Assembly (NCBI GenBank): GCA_964473525.1
Contig: CAYYPK010000009.1
Location: 160,266 to 224,265 of the forward strand
DNA length: 64,000 nucleotides
Reading direction: 5' to 3'
Source of the DNA: GCA-2687025 sp964473525
GTDB taxonomy: Bacteria > Poribacteria > WGA-4E > GCA-2687025
Shown here: in pieces, positions 33,224 through 41,115 of the stretch
How positions within the stretch are numbered: the stretch's first letter is position 1
Layout: every line of letters starts with the position of its first letter
Notes under the pieces: model-generated
Seen by the model: only the letters and a program-made list of their open reading frames with translations
Told to the model about the DNA's origin: nothing
Database searches by the model: none
Made by a program: the position numbers and the translations under genes

Positions 33224-34177
33224 CTAGGACGACGCGCGGAAGCCCCTGTCCTTGCTCGCCTTGGTGGCCCGGTACGCGTCCGTCTGGCGCAGTCGGTCCA
33301 GCAGCGCCTCGTCGTCATCGGACAGGACGAGGTCGTCGAGGACGGACGCGGCGTTCCGCAACTGCTCCGCATCGTCGGCGCCGACGAGAACGCACGTCAC
33401 CTGTGGGTGCGACAGGTTCCATTTGAGAGCGACGCGGGCGAGAGCGTCACGGCCGGTGATCCCCGCCTCGTCGCCCATGCGGAAGAGCCCGCCCTTCAGG
33501 AAGGCCTCGCGCGTCACGACGCCCATCCCGCGCTCGGCCGCCGCCGGCAGGACGTTCTCCGTCGCCCCGGTGTCAGCGAAGTTGAAGTTGATCGCGATCG
33601 AGCTGAAGTGACCCGATTCGATCTGGCGAAGGTAGGTCGCCTCGCCAGACGAGGTGTCGCAACCGGCGGAGCTGATGAGACCGGCGTCCTGCAGGCGCGC
33701 GATGTTCTCCCCGATCTTGTCCAGGTAGTCTGGGTCGTGGTCCAGCGCGGGTCGCTGGAACGGGACGTTGAGGACGTCGATGCGGTCCCTCCGTAGCAGA
33801 CCCAGTATGCGATCCACCTCGGCTCGGAGCTCTTCGTAGCGCGCCATCCGCGCGTTGTGCGGATCGTAGCCATACCCCATGCCCTGCGGGCGCGTGTGAA
33901 TGAACACGTCGTGAGGCGGCGGCTCGTCTTGCAGGTTCCGACCGAGGGCCTCCTGCTCAGGATCAATCGTCACGTCGAGGAAGTTGATGCCAGCCCTGTA
34001 CGCCTCTTGGAGCGTGTCGCGTCGTTGCTGCTCGCCGTAGCCCTCGCCGGTGTATCCCGCCTTGGCGGCTTCGCCGCGATGCTCGTTGAAGCCACGTGAG
34101 CTGCCATCGCTCAGATACTCGTGTCCGCCCATGCCTAAGACGGATGCCGACAACGTCCCGAGAGGCCTGTATAGCAT
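33224..34177 (-). CDS. Aldo/keto reductase family protein, catalytic tetrad apparently altered
   Basis: The 317-residue product has the (alpha/beta)8 aldo/keto reductase layout: MLYRPLGTLSASVLGMGG start, GINFLDVTIDPEQEALG, RIDVLNVPFQRP, AGLISSAGCDT, MGVVTREAFLKGGLF (cofactor-facing strand), and ALKWNLSHPQVTCVLVGADDAEQL near the C-terminus. In ordinary members the block D-x-A-x-x-Y-G carries the catalytic Tyr; here it reads DVTIDPEQEALG with no Tyr, so it may be catalytically inactive or have changed chemistry. It is the last gene of the long minus-strand sulfur unit, 58 bases after the DUF4326 gene, so it could simply be co-transcribed. Convergent with the giant repeat-protein gene. The ATG at 34177 has a moderate AGGAA ribosome site. 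Confidence 0.8.
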   Translation of the reverse strand: MLYRPLGTLSASVLGMGGHEYLSDGSSRGFNEHRGEAAKAGYTGEGYGEQQRRDTLQEAYRAGINFLDVTIDPEQEALGRNLQDEPPPHDVFIHTRPQGMGYGYDPHNARMARYEELRAEVDRILGLLRRDRIDVLNVPFQRPALDHDPDYLDKIGENIARLQDAGLISSAGCDTSSGEATYLRQIESGHFSSIAINFNFADTGATENVLPAAAERGMGVVTREAFLKGGLFRMGDEAGITGRDALARVALKWNLSHPQVTCVLVGADDAEQLRNAASVLDDLVLSDDDEALLDRLRQTDAYRATKASKDRGFRASS

Positions 34178-34235
34178 GGCAACTTGCGTTCCTGAGGAGA
34201 GCGGTAAACGACGCGTGGCCGACGGAGAAGCAGCG

Positions 34236-34613
34236 CTACTGTTCAGCGCCCAGACGCGCCAGCAGACGCTCCGAGATGACGTCCGCGTGGCACGACTTCG
34301 GGGCGCACCAGCAGGCGAGGATGAGTGACTTGTTCCCGCGCAATTCGTCCAGCAGCTCTGCGAAGCGTGCCGCGCGCTTGGGTTCCCACGCGTCTTCGTC
34401 GGCGAACTCCGCCGTGAACGCGGCGATCGTGTCGGCGCGCGCCTCGTCGCTGGTGTCGGCCGGCTTGAACCGACTGCCCATCGCCGTAGGCCGCCCGACG
34501 TAACGCGCGCCTTCGGGCATCGGCTTCGTGCGCTGGCGCTTCACAACGCGTATCGTGTAGGCGCCGTCGCCCGATGTGTGGACGGTGTGCGTGTCCGTGC
34601 GTTCCGTCTTCAT
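34236..34613 (-). CDS. DUF4326-like protein
   Basis: The 125-residue product contains YVGRPTAMGSRFKP and the ending LILACWCAPKSCHADVISERL, matching the Cys-rich C-W-C-x-P-x-x-C-H-x-D-V-I/L pattern of DUF4326 (small proteins of unknown function, also found in phages). The Cys/His cluster suggests metal binding. Its ATG at 34613 is 5 bases downstream of the TusA-like stop, so it is in the sulfur operon; the longer upstream frame is a shadow of that gene. Confidence 0.75.
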   Translation of the reverse strand: MKTERTDTHTVHTSGDGAYTIRVVKRQRTKPMPEGARYVGRPTAMGSRFKPADTSDEARADTIAAFTAEFADEDAWEPKRAARFAELLDELRGNKSLILACWCAPKSCHADVISERLLARLGAEQ

Positions 34614-34618
34614 GGGTT

Positions 34619-34867
34619 CTACGCCTTGCGGACGGCTATCTGCCAGAGGCCTGGGCCTACGTCGGCTTTGGAAAGCACTTCGTGACCCTCGCCTTCCATG
34701 CTGCGCGACACGTTCGACACGGCGGGGCGATGGTCGAAGGTGACTTCCAGCACCTGGCCGGAATCCATGATATCGAGCGCCAGCTTCGACTTCACGAACG
34801 TGTAAGGGCATACCTCGCCGATAAGGTCTAGCTTCTTGTCGACGACAAGTGTCTCCGTCGCTCCCAT
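34619..34867 (-). CDS. TusA-family sulfur carrier
   Basis: The 82-residue product has the TusA fold with the cysteine in LDLIGEVCPYTFVKSKLAL; the usual CPxP motif reads CPYT, as in some other TusA relatives. The active cysteine carries persulfide sulfur between sulfurtransferases in the cytoplasm. Its ATG (34867) overlaps the JAMM peptidase stop by one base (TGATG), so translation is coupled. Together with DsrEFH and the carrier protein it suggests a persulfide relay. Confidence 0.88.
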   Translation of the reverse strand: MGATETLVVDKKLDLIGEVCPYTFVKSKLALDIMDSGQVLEVTFDHRPAVSNVSRSMEGEGHEVLSKADVGPGLWQIAVRKA

Positions 34868-35340
34868 CACTCAGCCTCCACCTTCTCTTCTATGAATCCA
34901 CGGGTGTCCTCGTCCCATACGAACGCCTTGATGTCCGACGCCTTGCCGTCCATCACGGACACCACGACGTATGCCGCGTCGGGATAGATCGGCTCGTCCC
35001 ACTCCTCGATGACGGCGCGCGCGCGATCCTCGTCGGAGAAGTACGACGGGTGGTCCGGGTGCGAGTGGTAAAGCACCGCGATGGAGCCGCCCACTTCGTC
35101 TACCTCGCGCGTAACGGCGAGCAGTTCCTTGGGGTCGATGTAGTACGCCGTGCGCGCGTCTCTTGGGTGCTTCTCAGGATCCTCGCGGTGCAGGTCGTTC
35201 TGGACATTCGTGCACCGACGGATGCTCAGCGCGCCTTTGGCGTCGAGGATGAGCGCGCCGCAGCACTCGTCGGGGAACGTCTCCTCCCCGTGAGCCTGCA
35301 TCCGCGCGATGAGCCCAGACGGCAATCTCAGCGATCCCAA
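34867..35340 (-). CDS. JAMM/MPN+ metallopeptidase, probable CysO-cysteine hydrolase (Mec-like)
   Basis: The 157-residue product carries the JAMM motif: the glutamate in PDECCGALIL, then HSHP and SDED with the zinc-ligand aspartate. Mec-type members release cysteine from the C-terminal glycine of the CysO carrier, which fits the operon (carrier, MoeB, CysM-like). It starts with a TTG at 35340 preceded by AGGAG at good spacing; the next in-frame ATG (35301) would remove the N-terminal strand. TusA follows with a one-base overlap. Confidence 0.88.
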   Translation of the reverse strand: MGSLRLPSGLIARMQAHGEETFPDECCGALILDAKGALSIRRCTNVQNDLHREDPEKHPRDARTAYYIDPKELLAVTREVDEVGGSIAVLYHSHPDHPSYFSDEDRARAVIEEWDEPIYPDAAYVVVSVMDGKASDIKAFVWDEDTRGFIEEKVEAE

Positions 35341-35384
35341 GGCGTCGGCTCCTGCTATCTACCGTGATGCCGAGTGCGCACGAT

Positions 35385-35424
35385 CCCTTCCCCCTTACGA
35401 GGGGAAGGCTAGGATGGGGGTTGG
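35385..35424. repeat. REP-like palindromic repeat, copy 1
   Basis: CCCTTCCCCCTTACGAGGGGAAGG (35385-35408) is a palindrome with a short loop, followed by CTAGGATGGGGGTTGG. The inverse complement, CCCCATCCTAGCCTTCCCCT..., recurs at 37093 in the opposite orientation. It lies in the gap between the CysM-like and JAMM genes inside the operon. Confidence 0.7.
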
Positions 35425-35469
35425 CAAGCCAACTCGTGATGCTAGCTAGAAGACATAGGTCCGTGAGGA

Positions 35470-36414
35470 TCAGCCCTCGAACAGCGTCGTGCTGAGGTAG
35501 CGCGCTCCGCCGTCCGGGAAGACGGTCACGATAACGCCCTCGTCGATCTCACCCGCCAAGCGCAGAGCCGCGAGCATGGCCGCTCCACTGGACTTGCCCA
35601 CGAGCAGACCCTCCTCCGCGGCGAGCGTCCGCGCCATGTCGTAGGACTCCTCCGTCGGCACGAAGATCGTCCCGTCCAAGCCCGACGAATCGTAAATCGC
35701 CGGTCGGATCGCCGTCTCAATGTGCTTCATGCCTTCGAGCCCGTGGAAGCCGCTCTCGGGCTGCACGCCGTACACCTTGATGCGTTCGTCGTGATCCTTC
35801 AGCCGTCGCCCTGTGCCAACAAGCGTGCCGCTCGTGCCGACCCCCGCGAGGAAGTGCGTGACGCGGCATCCCGTCTGCTTGATGATCTCGACGCCCGTCG
35901 TGTCGTAGTGGGCGCGCCAGTTGGAGTCGTTGTCGTACTGGCAGGGCAGGTAGTATCTGTCCGGGTCGGCTTCGTAGATGGCCCGCGCCATGAGCAGCGC
36001 GCCGTCGGAGCCTTCCAGCGGGTCAGAGAACGTGACCTTGGCGCCGTATGCCCGCACGGTACGGACGCGTTCCTCGCTGACGTTCGACGGCATGACGAGC
36101 TCGCAACGGTAGCCCTTCACCGCGCATACCATCGCGTAAGCGATACCCGTGTTGCCCGAGGTCGAGTCGAGCAGTATCAGGTCGCGGGTCATCTCCCCGG
36201 CGCGCTCCGCGTCTTCGATGATGCGCAGCGCGGCGCGGTCCTTCACGGACCCGCCCGGGTTGAACCACTCCGCCTTCGCAAATATCTCGACGCCCGGCTT
36301 GTTAAGGTCGCGGACGACGTTGCGCAGACGCACCAACGGGGTTCTCCCGATCTCGGAGAGCACGCCAGCGTCGCGGAAATGCGTCTCGCAACCAACCGTA
36401 GTAAGAGTCGCCAT
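35470..36414 (-). CDS. cysM: CysM-like PLP-dependent cysteine synthase
   Basis: The 314-residue product is a fold-type II PLP enzyme: PLP lysine K58 in NPGGSVKDR, substrate loop TSGNTG, phosphate-binding GVGTSGTL and SSGAAML near the C-terminus. It has the extra sequence at its N-terminus (DAGVLSEIGRTPLVRL) and lacks the serine acetyltransferase partner in the operon; in the CysO pathway CysM uses O-phosphoserine and the thiocarboxylated CysO. The substrate here is inferred from context. GGAAGG precedes the ATG at 36414. The second synthase (40138-41067) is more like the classical CysK. Confidence 0.87.
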   Translation of the reverse strand: MATLTTVGCETHFRDAGVLSEIGRTPLVRLRNVVRDLNKPGVEIFAKAEWFNPGGSVKDRAALRIIEDAERAGEMTRDLILLDSTSGNTGIAYAMVCAVKGYRCELVMPSNVSEERVRTVRAYGAKVTFSDPLEGSDGALLMARAIYEADPDRYYLPCQYDNDSNWRAHYDTTGVEIIKQTGCRVTHFLAGVGTSGTLVGTGRRLKDHDERIKVYGVQPESGFHGLEGMKHIETAIRPAIYDSSGLDGTIFVPTEESYDMARTLAAEEGLLVGKSSGAAMLAALRLAGEIDEGVIVTVFPDGGARYLSTTLFEG

Positions 36415-36439
36415 CAGACCTTCCCAGCTACCCCGCGAG

Positions 36440-36694
36440 TCACCACGAGATGACTCGATCACTCTCGAGTATCAAGTCCACCAGCCGCTCGTGCGTGATG
36501 GATTCCGCGTCTGCCTCGACCCCCCGGGCCGCACAGTCTTCCTCGACGACATAGCGCGTTCCCACAGGCGCTTCAGGTCGGTACACGCCGTCCTGCAAGA
36601 AGACGACGCTGAGCTCGTGGGACGCCTGCTGCGCCGCCATGATGTCCATGGCGTAGGCGTCTGTAGGGCGACGAACGAGGTGTAGAATCTTCAC
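36440..36694 (-). CDS. DsrH/TusB-like protein
   Basis: The 84-residue product ends DSRVISW-like (DRVISW) and has LVRRPTDAYAMDIM and VVEEDCAARGV, fitting the small TusB/DsrH subunit; the cysteine here takes the conserved position before the RG pair. GTG start at 36694 with AAGGAG. It is next to DsrF, and together with DsrE forms a DsrEFH/TusBCD-type relay that passes persulfide sulfur. Confidence 0.78.
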   Translation of the reverse strand: MKILHLVRRPTDAYAMDIMAAQQASHELSVVFLQDGVYRPEAPVGTRYVVEEDCAARGVEADAESITHERLVDLILESDRVISW

Positions 36695-36714
36695 GCGCCG
36701 CTCCTTCCACTCAG

Positions 36715-37062
36715 CTACCAGGTCAGCACAACATCGCTCTGCGTGAGCATCTCAGCCAGGTCCATGCGTGCGATGCGCTCGACGCCGGCCGGCAGGTCCG
36801 AGATGCCACGGTCGTCCAGCGACTCCGCCTCCGCGTACATCTGCTGGTCGAGCATCGCTAACGTCTCGATAGGACGTTGCGTGTCTCCCCCGCCGATCAT
36901 CGCCGGACGCGCGTCCGCGTTGAACGCGTGGACGGCATCCTCCGCGAGGACGAGTCGCACGTCGTGGTCACCCAGCGTCTGGCCTACGCTCATGCGCATG
37001 GCTTCCGCCGTGCGTCTGGATCCGAACGCCGTGTCTCTTACCAGCACCGTTACGACCGACAT
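36715..37062 (-). CDS. DsrF/TusC-like protein
   Basis: The 115-residue product has the DsrEF fold: VTVLVRDTAFGSRRTAEAMRM opening, LAEDAVHAF, and ending TQSDVVLTW. It lacks a cysteine at the place corresponding to the active cysteine of DsrE, as in non-catalytic TusC-like subunits. It lies 20 bases upstream of DsrH. The ribosome site before the ATG at 37062 is weak; a 146-base gap holding REP-like repeats separates it from DsrE. Confidence 0.78.
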   Translation of the reverse strand: MSVVTVLVRDTAFGSRRTAEAMRMSVGQTLGDHDVRLVLAEDAVHAFNADARPAMIGGGDTQRPIETLAMLDQQMYAEAESLDDRGISDLPAGVERIARMDLAEMLTQSDVVLTW

Positions 37063-37092
37063 ACTTCACTGCCCCGAGTGGGGTCGCCTGGA

Positions 37093-37158
37093 CCCCATCC
37101 TAACCTTCCCCTGCGAGGGGAAGGGATTGTGGGCGGCCTTCCCTGCGAGGGGAAGGGA
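37093..37158. repeat. REP-like palindromic repeats, copies 2 and 3
   Basis: Copy 2 (37093-37125) reads CCCCATCCTAACCTTCCCC then TGCGAGGGGAAGGG, inverse in orientation to the copy at 35385. Copy 3 (about 37137-37158) is the shorter palindrome CCTTCCCTGCGAGGGGAAGGG. They sit between DsrE and DsrF and could form hairpins that tune message stability. Confidence 0.72.
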
Positions 37159-37208
37159 CCATCGTTGGATGCCCCTGCGCGTGCGAAGGGACTGTTGGTC
37201 GTCGCCCA

Positions 37209-37526
37209 CTAGTTGAACGAGATGACTCGGTCGCATTCGCCGGTCATCTGGGCGAAGTCGTACTGGCTCCCCCACGTCAGGTTGGGGATGCCCTCAACTT
37301 CCTCAATGCCCCGCTCCGAGGCGTTCTGGCTGCACGCGACGATCTCGGCGCCTTCCAGCGCGAGCTTCTGGAATTCGTCTGTGTCCAGGTTGTGCGCCCC
37401 ATCACACATGACGAATATCCGCACGCCGCGGCCCTGCGCGCGCGCCGCCCGGGTCAGTTGAATGACCGTGTGGGCGTCCGCGCGCTCCGGGCTCGTCGTG
37501 AGTAGGATGCCGAGTGTCTGCGCCAT
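37209..37526 (-). CDS. DsrE/TusD-like protein with active-site cysteine
   Basis: The 105-residue product starts MAQTLGILLTTSPERADAHT and has EIVACSQNASERGI, which places a cysteine just before the conserved RG(I/V) of DsrE/TusD, the residue that holds the persulfide. Ending ECDRVISFN aligns with the DsrE family. The ribosome site before the ATG at 37526 is weak, but the gene lies 22 bases downstream of the MoeB-like gene. Confidence 0.85.
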   Translation of the reverse strand: MAQTLGILLTTSPERADAHTVIQLTRAARAQGRGVRIFVMCDGAHNLDTDEFQKLALEGAEIVACSQNASERGIEEVEGIPNLTWGSQYDFAQMTGECDRVISFN

Positions 37527-37548
37527 TGTTCTACTCGTTGCCCTGCCG

Positions 37549-38355
37549 CTAGAAGTGCACCGCGCAGAACTCTTCGTAGTCGATGAGTTCCGTGACGGTT
37601 GGGTTCTCGCCGCACACCGGGCAGCTTTCGTCCTTGCGCAACGTCAGCTTGCGGAAGTCCTGACCCAGCGCGTTGTAGAGCAACAGCTTGCCCACGAGCG
37701 GGTCGCCGATGCCCAGCAGCACCTTGATCGCTTCGACCGCCTGCAACGATCCGACGATCCCCGGCAACACGCCAATGACACCCGCCTCCTGGCAGCTCGG
37801 CACCATCTCCGGTGGTGGCGGCTCTGGATAGAGGCATCGGTAGCACGGGCCGTTCTTCGGATCGAAGACCGTCACCTGTCCCTCGAACTGAAAGATGCTG
37901 CCGTGCACGACCGGCTTACCGGCGAACACGCTCGCGTCGTTCAAGAGGTAACGCGTCGGGAGGTTGTCGCAGCCATCGACGATGACGTCGTAGTCCGCGA
38001 TGGTCTCCATGACGTTTTCGGAGGTCAGCCGCGTCTGATAGGTCACGACATCCACGTCCGGGTTGACGCCCTTGAGCGTCTCCGTCGCGGAGTCAACCTT
38101 CGGCCGCCCGACATCCGCCGTCGAGTGGAGTATCTGACGTTGCAGGTTGCTGAGGTCCACCTCGTCGTCGTCGATGAGGCCGATCGTGCCGATCCCCGCG
38201 GCGGCGAGGTAGAAGGCGGCTGGCGACCCTAGGCCGCCAGCTCCCAGCAACAGGACCTTCGAGTCCAGCAGCTTCGTCTGTCCCGTCCCACCGACCTCTG
38301 AGAGGATGATGTGACGGCTGTACCGCTTGATCTGTTCGTCCGTAAAGTCGAACAT
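37549..38355 (-). CDS. MoeB/ThiF-family adenylyltransferase for the carrier protein
   Basis: The 268-residue E1-like enzyme has the ATP-binding GAGGLGSPAAFYLA, the Mg/adenylate residues DDDEVDLSNLQRQ, and two zinc cysteine pairs CYRC and CPVC. It adenylates the C-terminal glycine of the neighbouring carrier (38401-38673), the step before thiocarboxylate formation. A PSCQEAG region holds the cysteine seen in the crossover loop of MoeB/ThiF. It could in principle serve MoaD; the operon favours CysO-type use. ATG at 38355. Confidence 0.92.
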   Translation of the reverse strand: MFDFTDEQIKRYSRHIILSEVGGTGQTKLLDSKVLLLGAGGLGSPAAFYLAAAGIGTIGLIDDDEVDLSNLQRQILHSTADVGRPKVDSATETLKGVNPDVDVVTYQTRLTSENVMETIADYDVIVDGCDNLPTRYLLNDASVFAGKPVVHGSIFQFEGQVTVFDPKNGPCYRCLYPEPPPPEMVPSCQEAGVIGVLPGIVGSLQAVEAIKVLLGIGDPLVGKLLLYNALGQDFRKLTLRKDESCPVCGENPTVTELIDYEEFCAVHF

Positions 38356-38400
38356 CCGTGTGCTTATCCTAAGACCCTACGAGGCAATGTCCGCGACGCG

Positions 38401-38673
38401 TCAACCCCCGGCAATGGCGGGGATAATGGACACGATGTCGTCCGGTCCGGTCTTCGTCTCCGTGCCGTCGAGGAAGCGCACGTCCTCGTCGTTCACGTAG
38501 ATGTTGACGAACCGTCGCACCTCGCCCTTTTCGTCGCAGATACGCTCTTTCAGGCCCGGGTAGTCCGCCTCGAGGCCGTCGATGATCGCGGCGACGTTGT
38601 CGCCGTCGACCGTGACTTCGGCCTCCCCCTTCGTTAGGCGGCGCAGTGGCGTTGGAATGCGTACTTGTGCCAT
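38401..38673 (-). CDS. MoaD/ThiS/CysO-like sulfur carrier ending in GG
   Basis: The 90-residue beta-grasp protein starts MAQVRIPTPLRRLTKGEAEV and ends VSIIPAIAGG, the diglycine tail needed for adenylation and thiocarboxylation. Its place before the MoeB-like gene and with CysM and JAMM peptidase genes identifies it as a CysO-type carrier, though MoaD-type function cannot be excluded. The ATG at 38673 has a CAGGA-type site and follows the APS kinase by 31 bases. Confidence 0.9.
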   Translation of the reverse strand: MAQVRIPTPLRRLTKGEAEVTVDGDNVAAIIDGLEADYPGLKERICDEKGEVRRFVNIYVNDEDVRFLDGTETKTGPDDIVSIIPAIAGG

Positions 38674-38704
38674 GAATTCATCCTGCTTTCGGACTGGGAA
38701 ACTA

Positions 38705-39247
38705 CTAGGCCGAGATCGGCTCAAGGTAGCCCATGTCCTCCAGCGCGGCAATCACCTTGCGCGCCGACTCGTCGACCGTTTCCTTGTCCGTCTCGCACAC
38801 GACCTCGGGGTTCAACGGCGCTTCGTACGGGTCGGAAATGCCGGTGAACTGCTTGATCTCACCCGAGCGCGCCTTGGCGTACAGGCCCTTCACGTCGCGC
38901 GCTTCGCACACTTCCACCGACGCGTCGACGTACACCTCGACGAAGTTCTTGATCTCGTTGCGAGCGTGCTCGCGCACTTCGCGATAGGGCGAAATGGCGG
39001 CGGCGATCACGCCTGCGCCGTTGCGGGTCAGCAGCTTGCACACGAAGGCAATCCGCTTGATGTTCGTGTCGCGGTCTTCCTTGCTGAACCCGAGGCCCTT
39101 GCTCAGATTCGTGCGGACGACATCGCCGTCCAAGACTTCGACATGGGTTTCGCGCTCATTGAAAAGCTCTATCAGGCGGTCGGAGATGGTGGTCTTCCCG
39201 GCGCCCGATAGCCCGGTGAACCAGATCGTGAAGCCCTTTTTAATCAT
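38705..39247 (-). CDS. cysC: Adenylylsulfate (APS) kinase
   Basis: The 180-residue product has Walker A GLSGAGKTT (about residues 12-20), DGDVVRTNLSKGLGFSKEDRD, and GLYAKARSGEIKQFTGISDPYEAP, the standard APS kinase blocks. It phosphorylates APS to PAPS in the cytoplasm. This is somewhat at odds with the neighbouring enzyme, which looks like an APS reductase that does not need PAPS; PAPS could be used for sulfation. The stop of the APS reductase gene is one base before the ATG. Confidence 0.94.
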   Translation of the reverse strand: MIKKGFTIWFTGLSGAGKTTISDRLIELFNERETHVEVLDGDVVRTNLSKGLGFSKEDRDTNIKRIAFVCKLLTRNGAGVIAAAISPYREVREHARNEIKNFVEVYVDASVEVCEARDVKGLYAKARSGEIKQFTGISDPYEAPLNPEVVCETDKETVDESARKVIAALEDMGYLEPISA

Positions 39248-39248
39248 G

Positions 39249-39992
39249 CTAGCTATCGTCCTTCTTCGCGAAGTGCGTCAGGTGTATGCCACACTCCGCC
39301 TTGTTAAGGCCGCTCCAGCGCCCGGAACGCTCGTCGCCGCCCTCGGCGACGGAACGCGTGCAGGGCCAGCAGCCAATACTCGGATACCCGTTATCGTGCA
39401 GCGTGTTGTAGGGGATGTCGTTCTCCCGAATGAATCCCCACACGTCCTCGGAACTCCACTCAGCGAGTGGATTCACTTTGATCATGTCGTGGCGCACGTC
39501 CCACTCCACGACCTGCGCCGCCCGGCGCGTAGACCCCTGGCTCTTGCGGATGCCCGTGACCCAGGCGTCGTACTCGGACAGGACTTTCTCGAGGGGCAGC
39601 ACCTTGCGCATGTAGCAGCAGTAGTCGGAGTCGCTCTTGTACAGTTCATCTCCGTACTTCTCCGCCTGTTGGGTGACGGTGAGTTCCGGTTGGATGCTCT
39701 GTATTTCGATGCCGTAGCGTTCCGTCAGCCGCTCCCCCACCTCGGCGGTCTCCGGGAATTCGAACCCGGTGTCGATGTGCAAGACGGCTACGTCCTGCCG
39801 ACCCAGCTCCGCGAGGTGGTGGAGCACCGTGACGGTGCTCGGCCCGAAGTTCGAAACGACTGCCAGGCGTGGGGCATACCGGTCCAGTCCCCACTCAATG
39901 ATCCGCGTGGGAGATTCCTTCCGCAGGTTTGCGGCGAACTCCTCTACCCGATGGTAGTCACGCGGCGCCTCTGGTTGTTCCTCGACTGCCAT
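39249..39992 (-). CDS. cysH: APS reductase (CysH family, 4Fe-4S type)
   Basis: The 247-residue product has the PP-loop-like VVSNFGPSTVTVLHHL, the HIDTGFEFPET substrate region, and cysteine pairs C125-C126 (CCYMRK) and C208-C211 (CWPC), which bind the 4Fe-4S cluster in APS reductases, plus the nucleophilic C234 in ECGIH. It therefore reduces adenylylsulfate to sulfite and AMP. The ATG at 39992 follows AAGAGGG; a further upstream start adds only low-complexity residues. A 145-base gap separates it from cysK. Confidence 0.93.
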   Translation of the reverse strand: MAVEEQPEAPRDYHRVEEFAANLRKESPTRIIEWGLDRYAPRLAVVSNFGPSTVTVLHHLAELGRQDVAVLHIDTGFEFPETAEVGERLTERYGIEIQSIQPELTVTQQAEKYGDELYKSDSDYCCYMRKVLPLEKVLSEYDAWVTGIRKSQGSTRRAAQVVEWDVRHDMIKVNPLAEWSSEDVWGFIRENDIPYNTLHDNGYPSIGCWPCTRSVAEGGDERSGRWSGLNKAECGIHLTHFAKKDDS

Positions 39993-40137
39993 GCCAGCCC
40001 TCTTCTTCCCGTATATGACCGTTCGCGCGGCCATACTTGCCTGTCGCGTGGCTCGCGGCCACGCATCTCACTTCCGCCGGTTTATCCCACGCGAGTCGTT
40101 GCGCGTGCTGTTGACCTCTTTCTCTGCCGTGGGATGT

Positions 40138-41067
40138 CTAGCCGAAGTGTCCCGCCAGACTGAAGTAGCGATCGCCCGTATCCGCGAGTACCGTCACGAC
40201 GCGTTGCTCCGCTTCCATACGTCGCGCGACACGTGCAGCCGCCACCGCGTTCGCTCCCGAACTCATCCCGACCAGTAGACCTTCTTCCGCTCCGAGGGTC
40301 CGCATCATGTCGTAGGCGTCCTGCTCGCTGACGGTGATAACCTCGTCCACGAGCGACATGTCGAGCACCTCCGGCACGAACCCGGCGCCAAGACCGTCGA
40401 TCCGCGTGGGTCCAGGCTTGCCGCCGCTCAACACGGGCGACGCCGCCGGCTCGACGGCGACGATGCGCACGTCCGGCAGCCGCTCTTTGAGCGCCTGCGC
40501 GACTCCCGTGAGCGTGCCGCCGGTCCCGACGCCGGCTACGAACGCGTCGATGCGTTCCTCCGCCTGCGCCAGAATCTCCGGCCCCGTCGTCTCGCGATGC
40601 ACGGCGGGGTTCGCTGGGTTTACGAACTGGTTCGGCATGAACGAGTTCTCCGTGCGCCCTGCGATTGCCTCGGCCTCCCAGATAGCCCCTGCCATGCCGT
40701 CCGCCTCTGCCGTCAGAACCAACTCCGCGCCGAACGCCCTGAGCAGCTCGCTCTTCTCGGGGCTGACGTTCTCCGGCATCGTGAGTATCGCCTTGTATCC
40801 GCGCGCCCTTGCTACGATCGCCAACGCCGTCCCGGTGTTTCCCGCCGTCGGCTCGACGATGGTCGCCCCCTCGCCGATAGCGCCGCGCTGCTCCGCGTCG
40901 AGGACCATCGACAGCCCGATGCGATCCTTGACGCTCCCGCCGGGGTTATACGCTTCCAGCTTCCCATGGATTTCCGCCGAATCGGCGCTCGACACGCTGT
41001 TCAGTCGAACCAGCGGCGTCCTGCCGATGAGTTCGAGTACGTTGCCGCAAGCCTTACGCGCCACCAC
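40138..41067 (-). CDS. cysK: Cysteine synthase (O-acetylserine sulfhydrylase, CysK type)
   Basis: The 309-residue product has PLP lysine K48 in NPGGSVKDR, PTAGNTGTALA, VAGVGTGGTLTG and EEGLLVGMSSGANAVAA, all in the CysK order. It makes cysteine from sulfide and O-acetylserine in the cytoplasm. It begins with GTG at 41067, 48 bases after the Rrf2 stop, with no strong ribosome site. The operon thus has two distinct cysteine synthases (this and the CysM-like one). Confidence 0.93.
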   Translation of the reverse strand: MVARKACGNVLELIGRTPLVRLNSVSSADSAEIHGKLEAYNPGGSVKDRIGLSMVLDAEQRGAIGEGATIVEPTAGNTGTALAIVARARGYKAILTMPENVSPEKSELLRAFGAELVLTAEADGMAGAIWEAEAIAGRTENSFMPNQFVNPANPAVHRETTGPEILAQAEERIDAFVAGVGTGGTLTGVAQALKERLPDVRIVAVEPAASPVLSGGKPGPTRIDGLGAGFVPEVLDMSLVDEVITVSEQDAYDMMRTLGAEEGLLVGMSSGANAVAAARVARRMEAEQRVVTVLADTGDRYFSLAGHFG

Positions 41068-41115
41068 TTTGTCCGTGTTCTCGGCCGCCCCGCTTTGCGC
41101 CGCTCAATCGAGCCA

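Noticed and set aside
37093..37158. CRISPR-like repeats
   Set aside because: Palindromes are not regularly spaced and lie in short gaps with no unique spacers of uniform length; no cas genes are present.
39749..39776. tRNA T-arm-like sequence (reverse strand CCGGGTTCGAATTCCCGG)
   Set aside because: It lies in the coding sequence of the APS reductase (HIDTGFEFPET region) and no acceptor or anticodon arm surrounds it.
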